Origin: Siphonobacter sp. BAB-5405
GTDB taxonomy: Bacteria; Bacteroidota; Bacteroidia; Cytophagales; Spirosomataceae
Assembly (NCBI RefSeq): GCF_002872335.1
Contig: NZ_NJAG01000006.1
Location: forward strand, 1 to 64,000
Reading direction: 5' to 3'
Length of the DNA: 64,000 bases
A model generated the notes under the pieces. It saw nothing but the letters and a program-made list of their open reading frames with translations, was not told where the DNA came from and ran no database searches. The translations under genes and the position numbers were made by a program. Shown piece by piece: positions 35,517-45,234 of the stretch (position 1 is its first letter; every line of letters starts with the position of its first letter).

Positions 35517-36908
35517 ATGAATCGAAAACTTTTGTGGCAGGCGTTCGCAGTGCTGGTACTGCTGCAAGTGCTTGCCGCCTGTCGAATAACAAAACCCTAC
35601 GAAGGTCCGAAGGGAAAGACGGAGGGCTTGTACCGGGATCAGGCCGCGACCGATACCGCAACGCTGGCAGATATGCCCTGGCGGAACATGTTTTCCGATA
35701 CGACTCTGCAGGCATTGATTCAGGAAGGGCTGAACAATAACCTGGATTTGAAGGCCGCCCTGACGCGAATCGAAGTGGCCGAAGCCAATCTGTACCAGAG
35801 TCGGATGGCTTTTTTTCCGAACGTAACGGGTAATGGAACAGGAGTAACGGCTAAAGTACCTCAGGTACCCAGTGCCGCGACGGGTTTTGCCAGACAACAA
35901 TTTCAGTTGTACGTGAATGCCAGTTGGGAAGCTGATATCTGGGGACGTCTGCGGAGTACCCGAAAGGCTAATCTAGCTCAGGTACTGCGGAGCGAAGCCA
36001 CGCGTCGGGCTATTCAAACCCAGCTGATTTCTGATATTGCCAACAGTTACTACTCCCTGCTGGCTTTGGATGCTCAGCTCGCCATTACGCAGAAAAACGT
36101 GGAGATCTGGCAGCAGAACGTAGAGACCATGCAGGCCTTGAAAGAGGCCGCCGTCGTAACCGGAGCCGCCGTCGTACAAAGCGAAGCGAGTCAGTATGCC
36201 GCTGAAGTAACGATTCCCTCGCTGAAGCAAACGGTTCGGGAAACGGAAAACGCCCTGAGCGTATTGCTGGGCCGTGCACCCGGTGCAATCAAGCGTACTA
36301 CGTTGCAGGAGCAGCAGACCATGGAGAGCTTACAGGTAGGGGTACCCGCTCAGTTACTCAGCAATCGTCCGGATGTGCAGGAAGCGGAGCTATCGTACCG
36401 GAGCACTTTTGAATTGACAAACGCAGCCCGAACGTATTTTTATCCCTCACTTACCCTGACGGGTAACGGCGGTCTTTCCGCTCTTTCGTTGGGAAATCTG
36501 TTTTCGACGGCTTCCATGTTCGGAAACATAGCGGCGGGTATCGCTCAGCCGATCTTCGCCCGGGGTGCTAACGTGGCCCGCTTACGGATTGCCAAAGCCG
36601 ATCAGGAACAGGCTTTACTGAGCTTTCAGCGGACGCTGCTGACGGCAGGACAGGAAGTTTCGGATGCCTTGTTTGCGTACCAGACGGCTACGGAACGAGC
36701 CATGATTCGCGGACGTCAGCTCAATGCCCTGAACCGCTCCGTTGACTACACGAAAGAATTATTGAAGTACAGTTCAGCGAACTATACGGAAGTACTCGTA
36801 GCCCAGCAAAGCTTACTTTCCGCCGAGCTAAACAGCGTATCCGACCGATTGCAGCAGTTGCAGTCAGTCGTAAACCTGTACCGGGCTTTAGGTGGGGGCT
36901 GGCAGTAA
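35517..36908 (+). CDS. outer membrane efflux channel lipoprotein (TolC/OprM/NodT family)
   Basis: A 463-residue outer-membrane factor. It is a lipoprotein (lipobox LAAC, Cys22) with two repeated OEP halves rich in long amphipathic helices. Typical blocks are PWRNMFSDTTLQALIQEGLNNN early and LLSNRPDVQEAE (about 275-286). It is the exit duct of the RND pump. The ATG at 35517 puts the signal at the N-terminus; the open frame back to 35454 runs through the hairpin at 35456-35494. A terminator follows at 36930-36961. Confidence 0.92.
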   Translation: MNRKLLWQAFAVLVLLQVLAACRITKPYEGPKGKTEGLYRDQAATDTATLADMPWRNMFSDTTLQALIQEGLNNNLDLKAALTRIEVAEANLYQSRMAFFPNVTGNGTGVTAKVPQVPSAATGFARQQFQLYVNASWEADIWGRLRSTRKANLAQVLRSEATRRAIQTQLISDIANSYYSLLALDAQLAITQKNVEIWQQNVETMQALKEAAVVTGAAVVQSEASQYAAEVTIPSLKQTVRETENALSVLLGRAPGAIKRTTLQEQQTMESLQVGVPAQLLSNRPDVQEAELSYRSTFELTNAARTYFYPSLTLTGNGGLSALSLGNLFSTASMFGNIAAGIAQPIFARGANVARLRIAKADQEQALLSFQRTLLTAGQEVSDALFAYQTATERAMIRGRQLNALNRSVDYTKELLKYSSANYTEVLVAQQSLLSAELNSVSDRLQQLQSVVNLYRALGGGWQ

Positions 36909-36929
36909 AGAATATACAGATTAAAAACC

Positions 36930-36961
36930 AACAAGGTCCGGCAAAACTACCAGACCTTGTT
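36930..36961 (+). terminator. terminator of the RND operon
   Basis: AACAAGGTC (36930-36938) pairs with GACCTTGTT (36953-36961), just after the channel stop. Confidence 0.7.
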
Positions 36962-37160
36962 CGTTTTTGGACGAAAAGTACTTGGATTGGTTCAGGAGCT
37001 GAAACCGTGTTTGTGAACAGAAATGCTTTGCCAGGATGATGAAGGTTCGAAGTATATCTGCTCGTTTACAGGAAATTAGAAAGAATTGGAATGAGCGAAA
37101 GGTTTTGCAAGCCTTCAGGGGCACTTGGCCCACCCGGTAGGCATAGCCTGCCAACTTTTA

Positions 37161-37359
37161 TGTCCGTATCGGATGCTACGGACAACGCGTCCTGCCTACT
37201 TTACTGGATTTCTATAAATAAACTCGAAATGGAAGGTGGCTGTTGGAAACTGCCAGAGGGTGGATACAAGTTTGGGAACTTGCACCATTCGTCCCTCTTT
37301 AACCGAATACTCCAACCCCGAAGGGGTTCAACGTGCATAACCCCGTATGCAATACGGGG
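37161..37359. repeat. hairpin-rich spacer, probably a dispersed repeat element
   Basis: Four separate hairpins lie in 199 bases: 37161-37168/37177-37184, 37267-37272/37277-37282, 37314-37319/37323-37328 (AACCCC-GAA-GGGGTT) and 37341-37348/37352-37359 (8-bp stem). The open frames seen on both strands here (about 60-100 codons) look like products of the hairpins, not genes. From memory, similar CCCCGAAGGGG-type elements recur in Cytophagales genomes. The rest of the 36909-37376 gap holds only the RND terminator and nothing else I can support. Confidence 0.5.
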
Positions 37360-37376
37360 CAAACTGAAAACTACAC

Positions 37377-38129
37377 TCACCTTCCCAGCCACACCTTAAA
37401 GTCCGTAATCCGGTCGCCGCTCACGAATACTTCGGCTCTCGGTTCCGGGTCCAGGTCTACTTTCAGTTTTCCAGCGGAGTATGTATGAATCGTTTCAATA
37501 GCTGGAAAGGCCACCAGAAACTGCCGGTTCACCCGGAAAAAGCGTTTCGGATCCGTCACCTGATTCAGCTTGTCCAGACTATACTCTACGGGTAACTTCT
37601 GACCATCCTGCGTGACCAGAAAAGTACTTTTATCCTCCGAAAAGAAGTACGCAATATCAGCCGTTTCAACACTCCGGATTTTCGTACCGATGGAAATCAT
37701 GAAGCGACTTTTGTACTCCGTTTCCTGCGGTTTCTGCATCAGCTGAAGAATATTTTTCAGATCCGGCAGGGGCTGACGCAAGGACTTGAATTTATCCAGA
37801 GCCGCCGTTAATTCTTCATAATCAATCGGTTTCAATAAATAATCGACGCTATTTACCTTGAACGCCCGAATCGTATATTCGTCGTAAGCCGTGGTGAAAA
37901 TGACCGGAACCGTTAGCGAAATCTGATCGAAAATGGCAAAGGCCAGTCCGTCTTCCAGGTGAATATCCATGAAAGCCAAATCGGGAGCGGGGTGTTCCTG
38001 AAACCATTCGACGGCCTCGGATACGGAAGGCAGTTTCGTCAGTACCTGAATCGAAGCGTCGTATTTACGCAGTAGATTTTCCAGCCGTTCGGCCGTCAGG
38101 TATTCGTCTTCAATGATGACTACGTTCAT
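37377..38129 (-). CDS. LytTR family response regulator
   Basis: A 250-residue regulator. The receiver domain (1-120) has Asp55 (LAFMDIHLEDG) as phospho-acceptor and Lys100 in DYLLKP. The LytTR DNA-binding domain (about 145-245) shows the expected MISIGTKIRSVETADIAYF and RFFRVNRQFLV blocks. Its start overlaps the stop of the LytS-like kinase gene by four bases (38126-38129), so the two are coupled. Targets are unknown; they often include neighbouring membrane-protein genes. Confidence 0.93.
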   Translation of the reverse strand: MNVVIIEDEYLTAERLENLLRKYDASIQVLTKLPSVSEAVEWFQEHPAPDLAFMDIHLEDGLAFAIFDQISLTVPVIFTTAYDEYTIRAFKVNSVDYLLKPIDYEELTAALDKFKSLRQPLPDLKNILQLMQKPQETEYKSRFMISIGTKIRSVETADIAYFFSEDKSTFLVTQDGQKLPVEYSLDKLNQVTDPKRFFRVNRQFLVAFPAIETIHTYSAGKLKVDLDPEPRAEVFVSGDRITDFKVWLGR

Positions 38130-39229
38130 ACCAGCAAAGGAATTTTAACAACAAAGGCGTCCTGTTCCGGACCGTACCACACCGGACGTTCGGTGAGCAG
38201 GCTGTACCGGGCCGTAATATTTTTCAAACCTACCCCCGTAGATACTTCGGGTTGCAGGCGGGGCTTGAGTCCGTTTTCGACGATTAGAGTTTCGTCTTCC
38301 GTATAGATCTGTACACTTAGCGGTTCCTTACTCGACATACGGGTATGCTTCACGGCGTTTTCGACCAGCAATTGCAGCGTCAATGGAGCAATTTTATACC
38401 GCTGTTGCGAGGTTTCGGGTACGTCAATCTGTACCTCGAATTTTTCCCGAAACCGAATGCCCAGCAAAAACGCGTACGACTGGATAAACTCAATTTCCGT
38501 TTTCAGCGATACCAGGTCATTGTCTTTCTGTTCGAGAATATACCGATACGATTTGGAAAGCTGAGCGATGAATTTTTCGGAAAGATTCGCGTCCACGTGC
38601 ACTACTGAAGAAAGAATACTCAGACTATTGAACAGAAAATGCGGATTGACCTGATTCTTTAAGGCCGCAAACTGAGCCTGTACATTCTCTTTTTCGAGTC
38701 GTTCCGAGCGAATCTGAATTTCCTGCACGCGTTGCGTGGCCCGAATGGCTGCCATCAGGTAGAACGCCGCGAGCATAATCATGATAGAAAAGCCATTATT
38801 GGCCCGACTGACGTAACCCCATACTTCCTGGGATCGTTTCGGGGGCGGCGTATGATGCGGAGGAAACAGCCAAAACCGAAAGTCCATGAAAAAACCAATG
38901 CACTTGTGCAGGGTCCAGTTAAAGACGACGGCCAGTACCAGTGAAGCCAGCAGGGCAACCAACTGAGCGGGAAATCTAAATTCCAGCAGGTAGTTTTCAC
39001 CGAAATACTGAAAAATTTTCTGCTGAATCCCGTCCGCCATCCGCAGCCAGATCACAAAAAGCCCGAAGGAAATCAGGCACAGCGGGATGGCAAAATTTGA
39101 TAATCGCAGCAGTCCTTCCCAACTACGGATTGGATCAGGAACGATGGCATACAGCACGGTCATCGAGTAGATGAACGCGAGCGTCAGGGATAACTGCCAC
39201 CGTTGCCGGGAAGTCAAACTATTGGCCAT
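38126..39229 (-). CDS. LytS/YehU-type sensor histidine kinase
   Basis: A 367-residue kinase with about four to five membrane helices in its first 165 residues, then a coiled region and the His_kinase domain with NPHFLFNSLS (phospho-acceptor His197). It ends with a HATPase domain carrying the LLVENAVKH N-box and TGVGLKNI G-box. It is the partner of the LytTR regulator downstream. I use the ATG at 39229, because the frame back to 39277 adds a non-hydrophobic leader. No ligand domain is recognisable; the membrane helices are the sensor. Confidence 0.88.
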   Translation of the reverse strand: MANSLTSRQRWQLSLTLAFIYSMTVLYAIVPDPIRSWEGLLRLSNFAIPLCLISFGLFVIWLRMADGIQQKIFQYFGENYLLEFRFPAQLVALLASLVLAVVFNWTLHKCIGFFMDFRFWLFPPHHTPPPKRSQEVWGYVSRANNGFSIMIMLAAFYLMAAIRATQRVQEIQIRSERLEKENVQAQFAALKNQVNPHFLFNSLSILSSVVHVDANLSEKFIAQLSKSYRYILEQKDNDLVSLKTEIEFIQSYAFLLGIRFREKFEVQIDVPETSQQRYKIAPLTLQLLVENAVKHTRMSSKEPLSVQIYTEDETLIVENGLKPRLQPEVSTGVGLKNITARYSLLTERPVWYGPEQDAFVVKIPLLV

Positions 39230-39375
39230 ACAGGTTAGGGTGCAAAAGGGGCTTGGTTTGTACCAAGTCTGATGCAAAAGTCAGTTTCCAAACGAATATT
39301 TGAAAATCAATGCGGATGAATGCCGAATCGGGGCCGACGAATCGCGGAAATGCCCGACGAAAGCCGGGGATAGAC

Positions 39376-39407
39376 AAAAAAAATCCCTGACGAATGAGGT
39401 CAGGGAT
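39376..39407 (-). terminator. Rho-independent terminator after doxX
   Basis: ATCCCTGAC (39383-39391) pairs with GTCAGGGAT (39399-39407). The run of A at 39376-39383 is the T-run on the minus strand. Confidence 0.85.
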
Positions 39408-39474
39408 GAAGGAGCAAAAAGCGGCTGGCTGTAACGAATTATCGTCGAAACTGAAAATTCCGTTAGCTATCAAC

Positions 39475-39888
39475 TTAAATCTTTTTATTCAGCACCTTAT
39501 CCAGGCTATAGTCACCGGGGCCCAGAATCAGAATGGTTACATAAGCAACCAGATAATGCGTAGCCAGTTCGGCCTCTCCGAAAATCTCCCCGCCGTGGGC
39601 CATAAAGACCGCTATGAGCATCGTAATGATCAGCGGAATAGTAGCCACCCGGGTAAACAAGCCCAAAACCAATAGGATAGAGCAGAAAAATTCGGCAAAA
39701 ATGGCCAGTGCCATCGAGGTAGGGCTACCGAGGCCGAACAGACTCATGAATTCGTTCTTCTTTTCAGCGTAGTTGCTCAGCTTCTGGTACCCGTGCGGCA
39801 GCATCAGTAAACCGGTGCATACCCGTAAAACGAGCGTGGCCCAGTTAATGGAAGAGAGCGTGTACGAAATAGAAAATAATTTTCGCAT
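39475..39888 (-). CDS. DoxX family membrane protein
   Basis: A 137-residue protein with four membrane helices and the DoxX-family pattern LRVCTGLLMLPHGYQKL near the start. It resembles the DoxX/quinol-oxidase-associated group; family members are often linked with redox stress, but the role here is unknown. It is a single gene with its own terminator, upstream of the LytS/LytTR pair on the same strand. Confidence 0.85.
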   Translation of the reverse strand: MRKLFSISYTLSSINWATLVLRVCTGLLMLPHGYQKLSNYAEKKNEFMSLFGLGSPTSMALAIFAEFFCSILLVLGLFTRVATIPLIITMLIAVFMAHGGEIFGEAELATHYLVAYVTILILGPGDYSLDKVLNKKI

Positions 39889-40349
39889 GTCAGATCAGTT
39901 TGGTTGAATGAAAGAGGGGTTCGGCTAGTTAACCAATCGATTCGGTATTTGTTCGGGGCGTCCAGACAAGTCCTACTCCTAAAATCATAAAGCTAATATA
40001 CAGCCTGATCTTCTAAATGAGTTAAAAATAGTACTCAACTCCAAGAGATAAATAATTGATCACTGATTATCAATATGATAATGGCTTGAATGTTGATTTG
40101 TACCATAATTGATTTGTAATTTTTTAAGAAAGGCTTGTTTTCTTAATTTTAGTCTTTTTACTTTGTCTATAGAAATGGTAGTTTATTGCTTTGGTCATGA
40201 AAATACATCTACGTTCCCCCTTTTCATTTGGTCTTTGTCACGGTTCCTAGCAGCTTAGGCCATCGCTAGTTCAGGCGTTTGGCGGGTCTTCTAAAAGTCT
40301 GGCGGGGGTAGCATTTCCCTAACTCCTTTATTTTAATTATATCAACTTT
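39889..40349 (+). other. gap between doxX and SusC/SusD pair 2
   Basis: No gene is visible. Most of it is AT-rich. A TACTTTG box occurs near 40158-40164. Two GGCGGG words lie 20 bases apart (40281-40286 and 40301-40306), about 45-70 bases before the susC start; they could be a binding site. Confidence 0.35.
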
Positions 40350-43300
40350 ATGCAACTACTTTTAAAAGTTCTGTTGCCGGTACTGCTATGGGTACAGGTG
40401 CAGGCCGCTCTGGCTCAGCAGGTGACGGGTGTGGTTCGTTCCACGGCCGATCAGCAACCGCTGGCGGGCGTTACGGTGCAGATCAAAGGCACCACCCGAG
40501 GAACCGTAACGAATGCAGAAGGTACCTATACCGTAACGGCTCAGCCCGGTGAAACGCTTCGTTTTTCATTCATTGGTTACAAGGCCGAAGAATTGGCAGT
40601 ACCCGAAAATGGCGTATTGAACGTTAATCTGAATAACGAAGAATCGGCGTTACAGGAAGTCGTAGTAACGGCCCTGGGGATTGCCAAAGAGAAAAAGTCG
40701 CTGGGCTATTCGGTACAGGAATTGAAAAGTACGGAAATCTCACAGGCTCGCGAAACGAACCTGGTCAATGCCTTATCGGGTAAAATTGCCGGGGTAAACA
40801 TTACCAACAGTCAGGGAAACATGGGTTCTTCCCGGATCGTCATTCGTGGGGAAACCTCCATCGCGGGTAATAACCAGCCCTTGTTTGTCGTCGATGGGAT
40901 TCCCGTCGATAACTCGCAGTTTGGCAGCACGGGTACCAACCGGGATTATCCCAACGCCATTGCCGACATCAACCCCGATAACATCGAAACCATTAGCGTA
41001 CTGAAAGGCCCCAACGCGGCGGCTCTGTACGGTTCGCGGGCAGCGAATGGGGTAATTCTCATCAAAACAAAAGGGGGCAAAGGGAACAAGGGATTGGGTG
41101 TAACGCTCAATGCGGCTCATACTTTTGAAAACCTGCTGGTACTGCCTGATTACCAAAACGTATATGGACAAGGGACAGGCGGACTATTCTCGTATAAAGA
41201 CGGAAAAGGCGGTGGACTGAACGACGGTACCGACGAAAGCTGGGGCCCGAAAATGGATGGTCGGCTGTTACCGCAATTCTTCTCCAGGGGTGAGGCAGTG
41301 CCTTTTGTACCGCATCCCGACAACGTGAAGAATTTCTTCAAAACAGGTCATACCAACAACATTGGTGTGTCGATTGCGGGTTCGGATGCAAAATTCGATT
41401 ACCGTTTCTCGTTCAACAATACGCGTCAGACAGGCGTAGTTCCGAATACGGATATTACGAAAAACAACTTTTCGGTAAACGGTACGTACCACCTCAACGA
41501 CCGACTGACCATCAATACGAGTGCCAACTTCATTCGTTCGGAGTCGGATAACCTCTCGGCTCTGGGTGGCCGGGGTTCGAGTGTGATGCTGCAATTCCTG
41601 TGGTTTGGCCGTCAGGTCGATACGGGTTTACTGCGGGATTACCGGGCCAATGGCGAGAATGATTTCAACTGGAACCACAGTTACTACAGCAACCCCTATT
41701 TGCTGCTGTACGAAAACACGAATGCCCAGCGGCGGGATCGGTTCTTCGGGAATGTGAATCTGAACTATAAGATCAACGACTGGCTGTTGGCGATGGTCCG
41801 GACCGGTAATGACTTTTATACCGACCGACGCAAGTCGAAAATTTCGTACGGAACGAATGGTACGCCCTTCGGTTCGTACGCGGAAGATGCTTATGTAGTC
41901 AACGAAAATAACACGGATTTTGCCCTGAATTTCAACCGCAAGCTCAGCGATGATTTCGATCTGGAAGGGCTCGTCGGTGGAAATATTCGCAGTAACTTCT
42001 ACGAACAAAACTATCAGCAGGCTCCGCGTCTGGCCGTAGCCGGACTGTATACGCTCAACAACTCCCGCGATCCGTTGGTATCGAACAACGTATTCAGACG
42101 TCGGCGAGTGTACAGTGCCTACGCGTCGGCTCAGTTGGGTTTCCGGAATTATGCGTTCCTGAACCTGACGGCCCGTAACGACTGGTCCTCGACCCTGCCG
42201 CCCGGTAGTAATTCGTACTTCTATCCTTCAGTGAACGCCAGCGTGGTCCTGACGGATGCTTTCAACATTCGTACCAACTGGCTCTCGTTTGCCAAGATTC
42301 GTGGGGGCTGGGCTGAAGTAGGAAACGATACGGACCCGTACCAGTTGACAAACACGTATCCATTCAATCAACCCTTTGGTAGTAATCCTTTGCTGACGGT
42401 TTCGGATGTATTGCTAAATCGGAACCTGAAGCCGGAAATTACGCAGTCGAGTGAAATTGGCTTAGAACTGGCCTTGTTCAAGAGTCGCGTTCGGGCGGAT
42501 TTCAGCTATTACAATTCCGACAGTTACAACCAGATTCTGCGAGCCGACGTGAGTCCAACGACGGGCTACAAGCAAAAGCTCCTCAACGCCGGACACATCA
42601 ATAACCACGGTTTTGAGGCTCAGTTGAGTGGTACACCGGTTCAGACTTCGGGTGGTTTCAAATGGAACGTGATCGTGAACTTCTCGCGAAACATCAGCAA
42701 GGTTGTTTCACTGGACGATCAGGGTTTACTGAATCAGTATATTCTCGGCAGCAATGGTACCACGCAGGTACTGGCGGGCGTAGGTCAACGGTACGGAGCC
42801 TTGTACGGATCGGCTTTCCAACGCGATGCCAGTGGTAATGTAGTGGTAGGAGCAAATGGCTTCCCGCTGAAAAATGCGAACCTGCAAACGCTGGGCTATT
42901 ACACGCCGAAGTGGATTGGCGGGATTACCAACGCCTTCAGCTACAAAGGCTGGAACCTGAGCGTCCTGATCGATACCAAGCAGGGCGGACAGATTTACTC
43001 GGCGACCAACGCTACCGGACGCTACACGGGGGTACTGGAATCGACGCTGCCGGGCCGCGACGCGGAACACGGCGGACTATCGTACTACTATGCCGGAAAT
43101 AACACGTCGTCCACGCCCGTACAGGTCGCTGGACCCGACGCGAAAGCTCCCAATGGCGAGCGGATCTATTCCGACGGAATCATTTTCAACGGCGTAACGG
43201 CGGATGGTCAGGCAAACAAGACCATCGTCCCCGCCGAACGGTACTACAAAAACATTTACAGCAACAGTGCCGGGGTGAACGAGGCCAGCGTATTCGATGC

Positions 43301-43541
43301 TTCTTTCATCAAACTGCGGGAAGTTCGTCTGAGTTATGCACTGCCCCAAAATCTGGTGAAGCGGTTGTCGTTACAGGGGGTAAACATTTCGCTCATTGGC
43401 CGGAACCTGGCCTTCCTCCAGAAAAAGGCTCCGAACATCGATCCGGAAACGGCCTTCAATACGGGTAATGGCCAGGGCCTCGAATCCCTGCAACTACCCA
43501 CCACCCGGAGTTACGGGGTGAATTTAAACATCAGCTTCTAA
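40350..43541 (+). CDS. SusC/RagA family TonB-linked outer membrane protein (pair 2)
   Basis: A 1,063-residue importer with the same layout as the SusC at 9224: signal peptide (1-22, ending ALAQ), regulatory-like domain (about 24-105), plug from VVVTALGIA, and barrel. The two share long blocks such as ARETNLVNALSGKIAGV and the GGLNDGTDESWGP type of segment, so they arose by duplication. The SusD partner starts 111 bases downstream, compared with 11 in pair 1; the extra gap contains an inverted repeat. No enzyme gene is next to the pair, so the substrate remains open. Confidence 0.93.
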   Translation: MQLLLKVLLPVLLWVQVQAALAQQVTGVVRSTADQQPLAGVTVQIKGTTRGTVTNAEGTYTVTAQPGETLRFSFIGYKAEELAVPENGVLNVNLNNEESALQEVVVTALGIAKEKKSLGYSVQELKSTEISQARETNLVNALSGKIAGVNITNSQGNMGSSRIVIRGETSIAGNNQPLFVVDGIPVDNSQFGSTGTNRDYPNAIADINPDNIETISVLKGPNAAALYGSRAANGVILIKTKGGKGNKGLGVTLNAAHTFENLLVLPDYQNVYGQGTGGLFSYKDGKGGGLNDGTDESWGPKMDGRLLPQFFSRGEAVPFVPHPDNVKNFFKTGHTNNIGVSIAGSDAKFDYRFSFNNTRQTGVVPNTDITKNNFSVNGTYHLNDRLTINTSANFIRSESDNLSALGGRGSSVMLQFLWFGRQVDTGLLRDYRANGENDFNWNHSYYSNPYLLLYENTNAQRRDRFFGNVNLNYKINDWLLAMVRTGNDFYTDRRKSKISYGTNGTPFGSYAEDAYVVNENNTDFALNFNRKLSDDFDLEGLVGGNIRSNFYEQNYQQAPRLAVAGLYTLNNSRDPLVSNNVFRRRRVYSAYASAQLGFRNYAFLNLTARNDWSSTLPPGSNSYFYPSVNASVVLTDAFNIRTNWLSFAKIRGGWAEVGNDTDPYQLTNTYPFNQPFGSNPLLTVSDVLLNRNLKPEITQSSEIGLELALFKSRVRADFSYYNSDSYNQILRADVSPTTGYKQKLLNAGHINNHGFEAQLSGTPVQTSGGFKWNVIVNFSRNISKVVSLDDQGLLNQYILGSNGTTQVLAGVGQRYGALYGSAFQRDASGNVVVGANGFPLKNANLQTLGYYTPKWIGGITNAFSYKGWNLSVLIDTKQGGQIYSATNATGRYTGVLESTLPGRDAEHGGLSYYYAGNNTSSTPVQVAGPDAKAPNGERIYSDGIIFNGVTADGQANKTIVPAERYYKNIYSNSAGVNEASVFDASFIKLREVRLSYALPQNLVKRLSLQGVNISLIGRNLAFLQKKAPNIDPETAFNTGNGQGLESLQLPTTRSYGVNLNISF

Positions 43542-43556
43542 TCAGTTTGGCGTTTG

Positions 43557-43625
43557 GAGTTTAGGGTTTTGAGTGAACAGATCTTAGGTAATAAGTCAAC
43601 AAGATTAACTCAAAACTCTAAACCC
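43557..43625 (+). repeat. inverted repeat between susC and susD of pair 2
   Basis: An 18-base arm (43557-43574) and its near-complement (43608-43625, two mismatches) made of TTTGAG/CTCAAA words form a stem with a 33-base loop in the susC-susD gap. Further CTCAAAAC copies continue to about 43643. Confidence 0.5.
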
Positions 43626-43652
43626 AAAACTCAAAACTCAACTCATACTCCC

Positions 43653-45086
43653 ATGAAACGTATTTCCCAATTATTGCTTCCGCTGACGCTGGCTTTGGGG
43701 CTTTCGGCCTGCCAGAGTGAGCTGGAAGACATTAACAAGAACCCCAACGAGGCCACACAGGGCCAACCTGATTACGTATTAACGAACGCTTTGAAATCCA
43801 GTGCCGATCTGGTGATGGGTTCGGATGCGTCGATGGAAACGACCGTACTGTTTGTGCAGTATTGGGCGAAAATTCAGTATACCGACGTCGATAAATACAC
43901 GACGAGTCCGACCAACGTACAGAACATCTGGACGAACACGTATACGCAGGGACTGAACGATTACGCGGAAGTGATCCGCCTGGGCGAACAGGCTAAAAAT
44001 CCGAATTATCAGGCCGTAGGACTAATCATGCGTTCCTGGTCTTTTCAGGTACTGACGGATTTGTACGGGGATATTCCTTACTCGCAGGCTTTAAATATCG
44101 ACCAGTACTTAACGCCGAAGTACGACGCTCAAAAAGACGTATATACGGGTTTGTTGAATGATTTACAAAAAGCAGTCACGCTGATTGATGATACGGGAGC
44201 TAGTCCGATTTCGGGCGATGTAGTCTACAAAGGCAACATGAAGCTCTGGCGGAAATTTGCTCAGTCGCTGCGGTTACGGATTGCCCTGCGAATTGCGGAT
44301 CGCGATGCCGCTACGGCGAAAACGGTTATTTCCAGCTTAAGCAAAACGGACCTGATCGCCGGCAACGAGGAAACAGCTCAGTTTACCTACCTCACGTCGC
44401 CCAACCAAAACCCCGTCAACCGGGATCGCGAAACCCGTGACGATTACCGCGTCAGTAAGACCATCGTAGATAAGCTCGTTCAATTAAAGGATCCCCGATT
44501 GAGCGTTTACGTCAACAAAACCGCCGACTACACCCCGCAGGGCTACATTGGGGTTACCAACGGCTTACCGGCGGATTCAGCGGCTCGTCTGGGCTTTACG
44601 AAAACATCGAAACTGGGCGATTACTTCACGGCGGCTTCGGCTCCGGCGGTATTCGTGAACTACGCTGAAGTATTGTTCAACCTGGCCGAGGCGGCTCAGC
44701 GGGGCTTCACTTCGGATGACGCTGCTACGCTGTACAAACAGGCCGTCACCGCTTCTCTGCAACAGTATCGGGTGACTGCCGACGAGATCAGCAAATACTT
44801 GGCTCAGCCTTCGGTAGCCTATGACGCAGCCAACTACAAAAAATCGATTGGAGAACAGAAATGGCTGGCCTTATTCGGCGAAAGTCAGGAATCCTTTGCC
44901 GAGTGGCGGCGACTGGATTATCCGCAACTGAAGCCCGCGTATGCCGGAGTACTGAATGGACGGATGCCCGTACGCCTGACCTATCCCACGGGCGAACAGG
45001 CACTTAACAACGCCAACTACAAAGCAGCCGTCGCCAATCAGGGAGCTGATTTACTGACGACGAAGTTGTGGTTTGATGTAAACTAG
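43653..45086 (+). CDS. SusD/RagB-like nutrient-binding outer membrane lipoprotein (pair 2)
   Basis: A 477-residue lipoprotein (lipobox LSAC) of the SusD-like_2 group, with DINKNPNEAT near the start, TDLYGDIPYSQA, and RETRDDYRVS. It is the lid of the barrel encoded upstream. The open frame back to 43554 crosses the inverted repeat and is not coding; the ATG at 43653 places the lipoprotein signal at the N-terminus. A strong hairpin terminator at 45159-45194 follows. Confidence 0.92.
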   Translation: MKRISQLLLPLTLALGLSACQSELEDINKNPNEATQGQPDYVLTNALKSSADLVMGSDASMETTVLFVQYWAKIQYTDVDKYTTSPTNVQNIWTNTYTQGLNDYAEVIRLGEQAKNPNYQAVGLIMRSWSFQVLTDLYGDIPYSQALNIDQYLTPKYDAQKDVYTGLLNDLQKAVTLIDDTGASPISGDVVYKGNMKLWRKFAQSLRLRIALRIADRDAATAKTVISSLSKTDLIAGNEETAQFTYLTSPNQNPVNRDRETRDDYRVSKTIVDKLVQLKDPRLSVYVNKTADYTPQGYIGVTNGLPADSAARLGFTKTSKLGDYFTAASAPAVFVNYAEVLFNLAEAAQRGFTSDDAATLYKQAVTASLQQYRVTADEISKYLAQPSVAYDAANYKKSIGEQKWLALFGESQESFAEWRRLDYPQLKPAYAGVLNGRMPVRLTYPTGEQALNNANYKAAVANQGADLLTTKLWFDVN

Positions 45087-45158
45087 AGGGAAGATGTTTT
45101 TAGTGAATCGGTTCGTACTTATTCACTGGTTTAACTCCTTAAATAATCTATTTTTAAG

Positions 45159-45194
45159 CCCCGTTCTTACCTTATCGGTAGGAACGGGGTTTTT
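45159..45194 (+). terminator. Rho-independent terminator after pair 2
   Basis: CCCCGTTC plus TACC (from 45159) pairs with GGTA plus GAACGGGG, then TTTTT. It lies inside the apparent 5' extension of the MgtC frame, which argues for the later MgtC start. Confidence 0.85.
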
Positions 45195-45234
45195 CGTGCC
45201 TGGGGCATACGTTCAATCAACCGTAAGAAAATTC

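Noticed and set aside
37091-37399. 102-codon rightward and 63-codon leftward frames
   Set aside because: Both are produced by the hairpin cluster; the translations are low-complexity and match no family.
45094-45234. 5' extension of the MgtC frame
   Set aside because: It includes the terminator hairpin of the upstream susD gene; the family start is at 45235.
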